This document shows, one piece after another, positions 44,214-52,476 of a DNA stretch of 64,000 nt. How positions within the stretch are numbered: position 1 is the first letter of the stretch; the number at the start of each line of letters is the position of its first letter. Position numbers and translations under genes: made by a program. The stretch comes from Facklamia lactis (GTDB lineage: Bacteria > Bacillota > Bacilli > Lactobacillales > Aerococcaceae): NCBI RefSeq assembly GCF_015863205.1, contig NZ_JACBXQ010000002.1, positions 186,001 to 250,000 of the forward strand. Reading direction: 5' to 3'. The notes under the pieces were generated by a model that did not search any database, was not told the DNA's origin, and was given only the letters and a program-made list of their open reading frames with translations.

Positions 44214-46126
44214 TATAGTAGTGCCTCCTCAATATTATCTAAATATTTTGGATCCATAATTCGAGAATCCTCAATACGTTGGGTAATTCCTCGTTTATCG
44301 AAATCATCTAATAATAATAAAGCATATTTACGACTAGTACCAAGTAGATTTCGAAAATCTGCTAATGCTATTTCACCATGTTCTTGACAGAAAGCTGCTA
44401 GACGTCTTAGTGCCTCATTATAATAGGAAACATGCAATTCAACTTGTTTATCAAGACGATAAAATTCATTACTTTTACGCATCTGCATATAGACTTCTCG
44501 CTTAGTTTTATCTTTACCTACCACTTCTTCAAACAATGGGGGAGCAAAAGGATTCTCTGCTAATTGCTCCTCAATCTCTTGCCTTGCCTTAGCTTGTGCG
44601 GGTGAAATCGCAATCGAATGACCTTGCATCCGAATCAATTCCCCTTCAATTACAAACGTTTCGCTATCTACCAATGTCTGAATAATTGCATTTAATTCTT
44701 TTGGTGCCATTTTGCTAAAGCGAGAACGAAACTCTTCTAGTGACATTCCTGCTTCCATATTATTAGTTTTATGATAGTCAGAAAGAATCCTAATCATTTG
44801 TTCGGACAATGTATCAAATAATGATGTAGCCATATAAAATTGCCCAAATTTCATTAACTGATTATTTGTAAGCATTTCTTCTACATAGCTTTCTATTAAT
44901 TTCATATCTTCTCCAAGATATTCTGACATTTCCTTGGCAGAAGTAAAACCAGCTGAACGATTCGACATGAAATCCAACAGAATATCGACGGTTGAACCGG
45001 ACTCCATCACTTCTAATGACTCAATTACTTCCTGATTATAGCGCTTATGCTTGCGTGGAGTGGCATCCAACACCTCTCCGCCTCCAATAGTTACCACGGG
45101 TGAAAAATTCCTTAAAATAAAGCGATCTCCCTTTTTTACAGCAATCTGCTCTTCTAATCGAATTTGCATAAATCCAGTAGTACCTGGCTGGATCTTATCT
45201 ACCCCCAGTGGAACTAATCGTCCGATAACTTCACGCGTTCCAATATGGACATGAACTCGGTCCCACAGCTCCATCGGCTGGTTAGCATCATTTAAACACA
45301 TAACTTTTGCATCAATCATATAAGAAGCTTCTAAGGACGCTGCACTTAAGACATCCCCTCGGCCAATTTGATTCAAATCAACTTTAGTTAAATTTAAGGC
45401 CGTTCGATTTCCCGCATGAGCCATTTCTTGATCTTCTTCATGAATTTGGATTGTTCTAACGCGCGTTTTTACACCAGAAGGATAAATTGTCATTTCGTCG
45501 CCAACCCTTAAAGAACCGTCAATTAAAGTACCAGTCACTACGGTTCCAAATCCTTTCACTGAAAAAGCTCGGTCAACATTCAATCTCGCAGGTAAATTCT
45601 CACTTTCTCGTTGTATTAGCTCAATTTTTTCATTCAATGTTTCTTTTAATTGATCTATTCCCATACCGGCAATTGCATCTGTTTCAATAATCGGTGCATC
45701 TGCAAGTTTAGTACCAGCAAATTGCTCTTTTATATCTTCATAAACTAACAATTTTAAATCTTCATCAGCATCGAGTATTTTTGTAAGCACAATGATAAAG
45801 TTTTCAATTCCTAGTAAATTTAAAACAGCCACATGTTCTTTTGTTTGGGGCATGATCCCTTCATTCACATCAATGACTAACATCACAAGATCAATCCCTG
45901 CTGCTCCTGCTAACATATTTTTTATAAACTTTTCATGTCCTGGAACATCCACTATTCCAATTCGTTCGCCATTATCTAAATCTAAATAAGCAAAGCCTAA
46001 ATTGATAGAAAGGCCCCGCTGTCTCTCCTCCCTACTCGTATCCGTTTCAATACCAGTTAAGGCCTTGATCAGCGTGGTCTTTCCATGGTCAATATGCCCT
46101 GCCGTCCCTAAAACGACATTCTTCAT
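44213..46126 (-). CDS. selB: Selenocysteine-specific elongation factor
   Basis: 637 residues. GTPase motifs: GTAGHIDHGKTTLI (residues 8-20), DVPGHEKFI and an NKxD-like ILTKILDADED. The EF-Tu-like domains II and III are followed by winged-helix domains in the C-terminal 260 residues that bind the SECIS hairpin. It brings Sec-tRNA to UGA codons. It follows yedF by 26 bases and runs into selA. Confidence 0.97.
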   Translation of the reverse strand: MKNVVLGTAGHIDHGKTTLIKALTGIETDTSREERQRGLSINLGFAYLDLDNGERIGIVDVPGHEKFIKNMLAGAAGIDLVMLVIDVNEGIMPQTKEHVAVLNLLGIENFIIVLTKILDADEDLKLLVYEDIKEQFAGTKLADAPIIETDAIAGMGIDQLKETLNEKIELIQRESENLPARLNVDRAFSVKGFGTVVTGTLIDGSLRVGDEMTIYPSGVKTRVRTIQIHEEDQEMAHAGNRTALNLTKVDLNQIGRGDVLSAASLEASYMIDAKVMCLNDANQPMELWDRVHVHIGTREVIGRLVPLGVDKIQPGTTGFMQIRLEEQIAVKKGDRFILRNFSPVVTIGGGEVLDATPRKHKRYNQEVIESLEVMESGSTVDILLDFMSNRSAGFTSAKEMSEYLGEDMKLIESYVEEMLTNNQLMKFGQFYMATSLFDTLSEQMIRILSDYHKTNNMEAGMSLEEFRSRFSKMAPKELNAIIQTLVDSETFVIEGELIRMQGHSIAISPAQAKARQEIEEQLAENPFAPPLFEEVVGKDKTKREVYMQMRKSNEFYRLDKQVELHVSYYNEALRRLAAFCQEHGEIALADFRNLLGTSRKYALLLLDDFDKRGITQRIEDSRIMDPKYLDNIEEALL

Positions 46127-46152
46127 TGGGTTTTCCTTTCACTTCTAATCTA

Positions 46153-46491
46153 CTAAGGCTGGACAACACGGTCGTAAGAACGCAATTGCTCTAAGATATA
46201 ACGCATATTAGTCTCTTCTCCAACTGCTAATTGCTCTCCCATTTCATAAAAACTCACACATGTGCCACAAGCTTTTATTGAAACTCCCTTATCTGATAAA
46301 GTTTGCAAATCTTCAACCGTATCGGCGCCAGACTTCGCTAACAAAACACCACTATTAAATAATAGAATTTCCTTAGGCAACTCTGTCTCTTGAGCTAAAA
46401 CAGATATAAAAGATTTAGCTAAAGTTTCCCCAAGAACAACCTCTCCTGACCCTACTTGATCACTATCCATGACGACTAAATATTCTGACAT
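46153..46491 (-). CDS. yedF: YedF-type selenium-metabolism sulfurtransferase-like protein (DsrE-like domain only)
   Basis: 112 residues. A DsrE-like fold: MSEYLVVMDSDQVGSG, ILLFNSGVLLAKSGADTVEDLQTL and KACGTCVSFYE with Cys75 and Cys78. Many YedF proteins have an N-terminal TusA-like domain before this; here only the second half is encoded. The position between selD and selB supports a role in delivering selenium to SelD. Spacing is 17 bases from selD. Confidence 0.85.
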   Translation of the reverse strand: MSEYLVVMDSDQVGSGEVVLGETLAKSFISVLAQETELPKEILLFNSGVLLAKSGADTVEDLQTLSDKGVSIKACGTCVSFYEMGEQLAVGEETNMRYILEQLRSYDRVVQP

Positions 46492-46508
46492 TCTAATTCC
46501 TCCTTAAA

Positions 46509-47543
46509 TTATTTAACCGTAATTAATTTTTCACCCTGTTCTTTAATATAACCAATGTGTGCAGCTTCAATATTTTTAGCTTTGTATGCCTGCATGATTC
46601 CATCTAACTGGTCTTGTGGCACCGTTATTAAAAGGCCACCTGAAGTTTGCGGATCAAATAAAACCTCTTCTAAAGCTGTATCTTCCATTTGAAAATCAAT
46701 ATCTTCCCCATAATGTTGACGATTACGCTTCGCGCCACCAGTTGTTAACTTAGCCTTTGCCGCTTCATAGGCCCCTTGAATAATTGGTATCGATTTGGCA
46801 TCTAACTCCGCACTTGCATGACCATCTACCATCTCGATTAAATGTCCCAAAATCCCAAAACCAGTAATATCCGTACAAGCAGTCACTTGGTAATCCAACA
46901 TAATTTCTGCTGCATATTTATTCAGAGTGGTCATCGAAACAATGGCTTCATCAAAAGCTGTCTGATCAATTAAGTTTTTATTATGAGCAGTTGTCACGAT
47001 CCCCACCCCAAGTTTTTTGGTAGCGATTAATGCATCTCCTGCTCGACACCCGTTATTCGTAATAATTTTGTCTGGGTGAACCACACCTGCTACTGCCAAA
47101 CCATACATTGGCGGATCTTGGCGGATCGTATGTCCACCTGCAAGGACTCCTCCTGCTTCCGCAACCTTCTCTGCACCTCCACGCAGAATTTCTGCTAATG
47201 CATCGAGAGGTTGAGAATTATCAGGATATGCCACAATATTCAAGGCAGTAATCACCTGTCCTCCCATCGAATAAACATCTGAAAGGGCATTTGTTGCTGC
47301 AATTTGCCCAAAGTGATAGGGATCTTTTACCATTGAAGGAAAGAAATCAGTGGTTTGAATAACGGCTACATCTGGTGCAACTTGATAAACAGCTGCATCA
47401 TCACTCGAATCATATCCTACTAATAGATTTTCATCATATTGCTTCGGTAGACCTGCTAAAATATCAGACAAACTGCCTGGTCCAATTTTTGCATTTCATC
47501 CTCCACAAATTTCTAATTCTGTTACTTTTTGATTATCTACCAT
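46509..47543 (-). CDS. selD: Selenophosphate synthase, itself a selenoprotein
   Basis: 344 residues when TGA at 47496-47498 is read as Sec16 in ICGGUNAKIGPG. Without readthrough it would seem to begin at MSDILAGLPKQ, 24 codons in. SelD makes selenophosphate from selenide and ATP. Downstream blocks: VGYDSSDDAAVYQ, TTDFFPSMVKDPYHFGQIAATNALSDVYSMGG and CTDITGFGILGHL. A CAGGCA gtt TGTCTG stem about 18 bases past the UGA is a SECIS candidate. It is the first gene of the Sec-biosynthesis operon, so the pathway depends on its own product. Confidence 0.97.
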
Positions 47544-47662
47544 TTAAATACCTCTTTCTTATACTTTAACTTTCTTTTTATTCAAATGTTGATAAGTATA
47601 ATTATACCGCTAACCAACAGAGATTTCAGTAAGAAAGATTTGTATTTATTATTTTATCCAAT

Positions 47663-47690
47663 AAAAACAGCACAAGTTCCCCTGTGCCGT
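47663..47690 (-). terminator. Terminator of the unknown gene 47715-48221
   Basis: On the minus strand GGCACAGGGGAACTTGTGCT folds with a GCACA/TGTGC core and is followed by a T run. Confidence 0.75.
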
Positions 47691-47714
47691 TCAATAATAT
47701 ACTATATGATAAAA

Positions 47715-48221
47715 TTAGAAGTCTAATTTTTCAGATTTTACGCGACCTTTTTCATTAATAAAGTAACGGTCAACACGGTCAGTAAATGGAGTTGCTCCTG
47801 CACCAGTTCCATCTTTACGTAATGAAACTTGTAAAACTTTATGATCGAAATCTTCATTTTCTTTACGAAGACCCTTCATTACTTTTAACATTGAAATTGG
47901 AGTTTCAGGCTCTTTAAGAGTGACAAAGGCTTTACCTTTAGCTAAGGCCTTCTCAACTAAACCTTCTACCTCTTCAGCTGGGGCACCAAATACTAGATAG
48001 TATTCTCCCTCTTTTTCGATATCTTCAGCTTTACGAACTTGTACTGATTCATGAGTTTTCTTAGCTAATTGCATAATGTTTGCCATCAATGGGCGTGAAC
48101 CTGTCGAACGGTGACCTGCAATAACCACTGATTCTTTATTCGCAAATGCTTCCTCAATATAATTAGCCACTGTTTCGTTAAATAAACCATCATCGACAAA
48201 CTTTTGTAGAATTGCGTTCAT
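47715..48221 (-). CDS. Unknown protein with degenerate P-loop, next to selD and arsM-like gene
   Basis: 168 residues, soluble. VVIAGHRSTGSRPLM near residues 33-47 looks like a Walker A region with the Lys/Thr lost (Gly-x4-Gly-Ser-Arg), preceded by FNETVANYIEEAFANKE. The pattern resembles the N-terminal part of secretion-type ATPases but is far too short. Later stretches, VSLRKDGTGAGATPFTDRVDRYF, are unfamiliar. The gene is monocistronic with its own terminator and lies between selD and the divergent ArsM-like gene. A selenium link is only positional. Confidence 0.6.
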   Translation of the reverse strand: MNAILQKFVDDGLFNETVANYIEEAFANKESVVIAGHRSTGSRPLMANIMQLAKKTHESVQVRKAEDIEKEGEYYLVFGAPAEEVEGLVEKALAKGKAFVTLKEPETPISMLKVMKGLRKENEDFDHKVLQVSLRKDGTGAGATPFTDRVDRYFINEKGRVKSEKLDF

Positions 48222-48390
48222 TAAATAAAACCTCCATCATTTATTAGTAATGTGTATATGTTCACAATATCACAAAAATCACTTTTTGAAAAGGGTTTTA
48301 CTAATAATAATTGAATTAAAACCAAATTCGTGAAAAGTATGATTTTGTCCTGTATAATTAATTAAACAAACTGATAAATGAGGTGAAATA

Positions 48391-49170
48391 ATGTCAAAGG
48401 AGTCAAAGGAAAAGATCAATCAAGAAACGATCCAACAATCAGTGGCTGATTTCTACCACGATATTGCAACCAATAAGAAAACAACAAATGTTGATTCAGA
48501 TGAACTCAACCAATCAATCGGCTATTCTAAAGAGGAAATTGCAGCTGCACCAGAAGAAGCAAACATGGGCCTAGGCTGTGGTAATCCTCAAGAAAAAGCT
48601 CAACCACAAGTTGGAGAAGTGGTTGTAGATCTTGGATGTGGCAAAGGCTTTGATGCATTTATTGCTGCAAAATCAGTTGGAAAAACAGGTCAGGTAATTG
48701 GAATTGATATGACAATGGAAATGATCAGAAAAGCAAGAGAGATTGCTAAAAAACGTAAATTTACTCAAGTGGATTTTCGACTGGGAGAAATTGAACATCT
48801 ACCTGTCGCAGATAATACTGCCGATCTTGTAATCTCCAACTGTGTTATTAATCTTTCAACTGCAAAACAACAGGTCTATAATGAAATTTTCCGCATTTTA
48901 AAACCTGGTGGTAGAATTGGCATTTCAGATATTACTTTATTTGAAACTTTACCCGATTCTGTCTATGAAAATCCACGGATGTATGGAACCTGAGTAGCTG
49001 GGGCTATAACTTTGGATAAGTTAGAGACCATCCTAAACAATGCAGGATTTATAGACATCGACATTGAACGAAAAGTTGTATCTGATCAATATGCAGCGAA
49101 ATGGGGCATTGACGATGTGGATTTAAAACACTATCTCCGTTCGTCCACTATTACTGCCTATAAGCTCTAA
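48391..49170 (+). CDS. ArsM-like SAM methyltransferase with selenocysteine
   Basis: 259 residues when TGA at 48991-48993 is read as Sec201; the frame stays open for 58 more codons that look like a normal ArsM C-terminus (VAGAITLDKLETILNNAGF). SAM-binding motif VVDLGCGKGFDAF (residues 78-90) and IGIDMTMEMI. The three metal-binding Cys positions of arsenite methyltransferase correspond to Cys63 (GLGCGNP), Cys151 (SNCVINL) and Sec201 (MYGTUVAGA). Sec replaces the third Cys, so it would bind As or another soft element directly. TAGC tggg GCTA follows the UGA as a possible SECIS. Located beside tRNA-Sec. Start: GAGGTGAAATA ahead of ATG 48391. Natural substrate unproven. Confidence 0.9.
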
Positions 49171-49254
49171 AACACATTCCTGTTAATGGCTTATACGCTT
49201 AATTAAACGATTATAGTCTATAAAGCGTGCTCACCCCATAAATATATAACATAA

Positions 49255-49293
49255 TAGCCTAGATAGTCGTTACAGCAACGACCATCTAGGCTA
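49255..49293. terminator. Bidirectional terminator between the ArsM-like gene and tRNA-Sec
   Basis: TAGCCTAGATAGTCGTT acagc AACGACCATCTAGGCTA is a 17-bp stem with one mismatch, flanked by modest A/T tracts. It serves the convergent arsM-like gene and tRNA-Sec. Confidence 0.8.
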
Positions 49294-49304
49294 GTTTAAA
49301 TTCC

Positions 49305-49401
49305 TGGCGGGAACGTGTGAGAATCGAACTCACCCAAGACGCTCTTAACGCCTCATACTGGTTTTGAAGACCAGAGGGAACACCAGAACCCATCCGCTCC
49401 C
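49305..49401 (-). tRNA. selC: tRNA-Sec (anticodon UCA)
   Basis: 97 bases with CCA encoded. The anticodon arm is CTGGT CTTCAAA ACCAG, with UCA in the loop. T-arm GTGAG TTCGATT CTCAC; long variable arm (TATGAGGCGTTAAGAGCGTCTT); extended acceptor GGGAGCGG pairing with ACGTTCCC (the eighth pair, G-A, is not canonical). Discriminator G and CCA follow. The length is typical of bacterial tRNA-Sec. It lies 48 bases after the sulfurtransferase stop and faces the ArsM-like gene. Confidence 0.97.
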
Positions 49402-49431
49402 AGACTTGAGTCTTTTAACAAGACTCATATA

Positions 49432-49460
49432 ATATTACCAGTAGGCCCCTTAAAAATCAA
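49432..49460 (-). promoter_or_regulatory. Putative tRNA-Sec promoter inside the end of the rhodanese gene
   Basis: TTGATT (49455-49460) and TAATAT (49432-49437), spacer 17 on the minus strand, 31 bases ahead of the tRNA. The -35 box lies in the last codons of the sulfurtransferase gene. A GAGTCTT ttaac AAGACTC hairpin (49408-49426) follows and may be a leader or a leaky terminator. Confidence 0.55.
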
Positions 49461-50349
49461 GATCAATTTTACTCTTTTCAATCGGACAATTTGAATCCTG
49501 AGTCCATTCATCCATCGATCCATCATAAACAGCAACATTCTGCTTTCCTAAAGACTTTAAGATCATAAAGATCCAAGAAGCCCCAACACCAAACCCACAA
49601 TAAATAATAATGTCAATATCTGGACTTAAGGCATCTGACTCAAGAAATTTAAGCGCTAAATTATTCTTAGAGATTAATTCACCTGTCTCACTATCTGACA
49701 TTGAGCCATAAAAGACATTAACACTCGTAGGAATATGCCCCGCTTTATCTTCACCATATGGAGCAATCTCTCCCCGAAATTGTTCTGGACTTAAAGCATC
49801 AATAAGATTGGTCGTATCGTCTTGTATTGCCTTCATTACATCCTCTTTTGAAGCATAATACTGATCCTTTGGTTCTACTTGTAAATGTCCTTTTGAATAG
49901 CGGATGATTTCTTTACTAGTCACTCTATTTTCAGCAAGCCATCGATCCAACCCACCTTCGAGAATGGAGACTTTTTCTAATCCTGCATATAACATCTGCC
50001 AAGCTAATCTTGCTGCCCAAATTGAAGCTGAGTAATTGACTCCAACTTGAGGTCCTGAATCATAGATCACAACATGCGTATCATTCGAAATTCCCATTTC
50101 TTCTAATTTTGTCACAAAATCTTTCTGTTTTGCAGCAGTAAAAGGTAATTTGGCCTCGGAATCAGATAAATCAAATAGATTAGCTTCAACTGCCCCAGGT
50201 ATATGCACATTTTCATATTGCTCCTTACCTGTTCTCAACATTTCATCATGATCTAAATCAAAAAAGATTGTAGCATCCACTACTCTAACCTGTTCATTAT
50301 CTAAATTTGCTTCTAACCATTCGGGACTAACAAAATACTGATGCGCCAT
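49450..50349 (-). CDS. Thiosulfate/3-mercaptopyruvate sulfurtransferase (two rhodanese domains)
   Basis: 299 residues from ATG 50349 (MAHQYFVSPEWLEANL). Two tandem rhodanese domains: an inactive N-terminal one (VVIYDSGPQVGVNYSA, no Cys) and a catalytic C-terminal one with Cys251 in IIYCGFGVGASW. It transfers sulfane sulfur to acceptors and could also handle selenium, which fits the immediate neighbourhood of tRNA-Sec and the ArsM-like gene. The upstream AGGAGAGAATT is the ribosome binding site. Confidence 0.9.
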   Translation of the reverse strand: MAHQYFVSPEWLEANLDNEQVRVVDATIFFDLDHDEMLRTGKEQYENVHIPGAVEANLFDLSDSEAKLPFTAAKQKDFVTKLEEMGISNDTHVVIYDSGPQVGVNYSASIWAARLAWQMLYAGLEKVSILEGGLDRWLAENRVTSKEIIRYSKGHLQVEPKDQYYASKEDVMKAIQDDTTNLIDALSPEQFRGEIAPYGEDKAGHIPTSVNVFYGSMSDSETGELISKNNLALKFLESDALSPDIDIIIYCGFGVGASWIFMILKSLGKQNVAVYDGSMDEWTQDSNCPIEKSKIDLDF

Positions 50350-50373
50350 AATTCTCTCCTTTTCTAAAAAATA

Positions 50374-50397
50374 TGCGTGCATCAAAAGATACACGCA
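50374..50397 (-). terminator. Terminator after the YdjY-domain gene
   Basis: TGCGTG...CACGCA arms (on the minus strand TGCGTGTATCttttGATGCACGCA) are followed by TTTTTT, just after the YdjY stop and before the sulfurtransferase gene. Confidence 0.85.
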
Positions 50398-50417
50398 CTA
50401 TTCACTCATTCTAAAAA

Positions 50418-51155
50418 TTAATTTTCTGAGGATTCTTCTGAACTCGACTCTTCTTTTGAACCTTCTTCAGATGAAGATTCTTCTTTTTCTTCTCCAGAAT
50501 CTTTCTCTGAATTTTTAACAGAGTAAGTAATAATAACAGGTGTCCCATCTTCAGGTAAAATTTCTGTATTTCCCATAAATTCTACTTCGCCACGTTTTTC
50601 AACAGCCCCATATGTATAGGTTGAGTTAGAAATAAGTCCAACAGGGCAAGAGTCTAAACAAGTAATACATCCAGTGTGCTTTTCTTTAGCAGTTTCTTGG
50701 TTACCACCGAAATGAAATTCAAACTCATTTCCATTCGAATCAACGATTGTTTCTCCTAAATCATATTCTTTCTCTGCACCTTCCCATGTTACCTTAATAT
50801 CTAAGATATCGCCTTCAACATGAGTTTCTTCTGCATTTTCCGGAGTCATATTATCACCCGGAACAGCTCCGATTTCAAGCAAATTATCGTAGAATTCATT
50901 TTGGTTCACTTTTGTTCCATAAATTGATTTTCCACCAAAATTTCCATCATCAAACACAACTCCATGACGAGTAGATGTTTCTAGATATTTCCCATTAACA
51001 TGAGCAAGAATTGTGATTGTTCCCGCTTCTTTATCCAATATCATTGGATTTTCTTCAGTTGGAACTTCCCCCTCAGCAAATACCGTTGTCGATAAACTTA
51101 ATGCTGTAACGAATGTAAAAGCAACCGTTACCAATTTTTTAATCATTTTTTTCAT
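50418..51155 (-). CDS. Secreted YdjY-domain protein with Cys motif and Ser/Glu-rich tail
   Basis: 245 residues from ATG 51155. Signal sequence ends FAEG near residue 26, no lipobox. The YdjY domain (about residues 33-205) includes ITILAHVNGKYLETSTRHGVVFDD and the motif TGCITCLDSCPVGLIS, which looks like an Fe-S or metal site. The last 25 residues are almost only Ser, Glu and Lys (a flexible linker). Family function unknown; it is often found in anaerobes with redox genes. It lies 1 base after the membrane-protein gene and is translationally coupled. Confidence 0.85.
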   Translation of the reverse strand: MKKMIKKLVTVAFTFVTALSLSTTVFAEGEVPTEENPMILDKEAGTITILAHVNGKYLETSTRHGVVFDDGNFGGKSIYGTKVNQNEFYDNLLEIGAVPGDNMTPENAEETHVEGDILDIKVTWEGAEKEYDLGETIVDSNGNEFEFHFGGNQETAKEKHTGCITCLDSCPVGLISNSTYTYGAVEKRGEVEFMGNTEILPEDGTPVIITYSVKNSEKDSGEEKEESSSEEGSKEESSSEESSEN

Positions 51156-51156
51156 A

Positions 51157-51555
51157 TTAATTTTTCCTTTCATATACATATGCTTTTTGTTTTTGATTAC
51201 GAAATACAAGATATACCATTATGAAAGTCATAATAGCAAGTATTGCAAGCGTAATCATTCGATTAGTACTTAATGGTGTCTCTAAAAAGAACATATCCCG
51301 AACATTATAATAAAAAATATTAGGAGACTTAATAAACATTAAAACCACCATTAATACTTCTCCGATAAAGAAAGTAATAGGTTTAATTTTAAACAGGATA
51401 CTTACCATCAAAAATAAAGCAAAAACCAACCAACATAACACCCAAGTGTGGACACGCATTTCTAACCATACCCAGTAAGACATTAATGCTCCAGCTAGTA
51501 ATGCAAATACAAAACCTGAACAAATAGCTGAAACAAAATTTTCAAACTTTGACAT
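51157..51555 (-). CDS. Small polytopic membrane protein, operon partner of YdjY
   Basis: 132 residues with four hydrophobic segments and a short basic C-terminus (RNQKQKAYVYERKN). I recognise no family. The motif FKIKPITFFIGEVLMVVLMFIKSPN suggests a carrier-like fold. It starts 24 bases after the nucleoside hydrolase and ends at the YdjY start. Probably helps anchor or move the YdjY substrate. Confidence 0.65.
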   Translation of the reverse strand: MSKFENFVSAICSGFVFALLAGALMSYWVWLEMRVHTWVLCWLVFALFLMVSILFKIKPITFFIGEVLMVVLMFIKSPNIFYYNVRDMFFLETPLSTNRMITLAILAIMTFIMVYLVFRNQKQKAYVYERKN

Positions 51556-51579
51556 GAGTTCCTCCTTTCTAATGGCTAA

Positions 51580-52476
51580 TTATAATTTTATTTGTAGCCA
51601 ACGGTCAAACAACTCTCTGCGCAATTTATTACTTTTTTTAATATGTGGGGTATTCAGTCTTACGTTCCTCAAAGGTTTTGAATCTGAATAACTTGTAGGA
51701 TCAAAGTCTTCGGCTATTAATGATCCTTTTGATAAGCTGTTAATAGATATCGTAAAGTCCTGCCATTCATCAACAAAATAGTCAGGATCAACTAGATATG
51801 CAGCTGCTAAAGAATCCCAATTGTAAAAACCTTTGATTCCATATTCTAATTCATTATCTACAAACCATGGATCAGAGTACTTCTGAATTAGCTGTGCTAT
51901 TTTACTAGTATTGCCCAAAAAGGCTTGCTCATAATCTGCTCTCGTAAATAATAAATCTAAGCAATTATTCCCCGTCATAATTGAAACGTTTTGTCCCTTA
52001 GTTAATACATTATAAGTTGCTTGAGGGTCACAAGAAAAATTTAATTCAAGCATTTCTTGCTTAGCAAACATCAAGGGCTCAGTAGTTCCACCCATCAAAA
52101 CAATTTGCTTCACTTTCTGGTAGAAAGTGGAATCTAATAGATATGCTCCTTGTAAATTAGACATTGATCCTAGTGCTAAAATGATGAGCTCTCCCTTATA
52201 CTTTTTTGCTAATTCAATTAACAAATGGCTAGCAGGAGTTAAATAGTCACCATTCTCTTTTGCTCCTTTAGCATACGGAACTTCTTGAAGCCCTAATTCT
52301 TCTATTAATCTTAAAGTACAACAATCCACTTCCTCTACTGAGGCATTCCCAAATGTCGAAGTAATTCCTACAACCTCAACTCCCTCAGAACCTAATAAAT
52401 ACATTAAAGCAAGCGCATCATCAACATCTCGGTTCGAGGTATAGAAAGTATTATCAAAATCTATTACAACTTTCAT
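51580..52476 (-). CDS. Nucleoside hydrolase (inosine/uridine-preferring type)
   Basis: 298 residues. The N-terminal Asp cluster is VIDFDNTFYTSNRDVDDALAL, slightly longer between the Asp residues than the classical DxDxGxDDA; VVGITSTFGN and CDPQATYNVL (substrate and Ca-site Asp) follow. The family cleaves the N-glycosidic bond of nucleosides. It overlaps the TVP38-like gene by 4 bases (ATGA). A purine or ribosyl substrate in this cluster is intriguing because arsenosugar synthesis begins from an adenosyl-derived ribose; that link is inference. Confidence 0.8.
   Translation of the reverse strand: MKVVIDFDNTFYTSNRDVDDALALMYLLGSEGVEVVGITSTFGNASVEEVDCCTLRLIEELGLQEVPYAKGAKENGDYLTPASHLLIELAKKYKGELIILALGSMSNLQGAYLLDSTFYQKVKQIVLMGGTTEPLMFAKQEMLELNFSCDPQATYNVLTKGQNVSIMTGNNCLDLLFTRADYEQAFLGNTSKIAQLIQKYSDPWFVDNELEYGIKGFYNWDSLAAAYLVDPDYFVDEWQDFTISINSLSKGSLIAEDFDPTSYSDSKPLRNVRLNTPHIKKSNKLRRELFDRWLQIKL

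Noticed and set aside
46509-47471. SelD starting at MSDILAGLP
   Set aside because: It would lack the catalytic Sec/Lys loop; upstream codons to 47543 encode CGGUNAKIGPG in frame.
48991-48993. Premature stop or pseudogene in the ArsM-like gene
   Set aside because: The codon is UGA at a known Cys position, the C-terminus continues in frame, and Sec machinery is adjacent.
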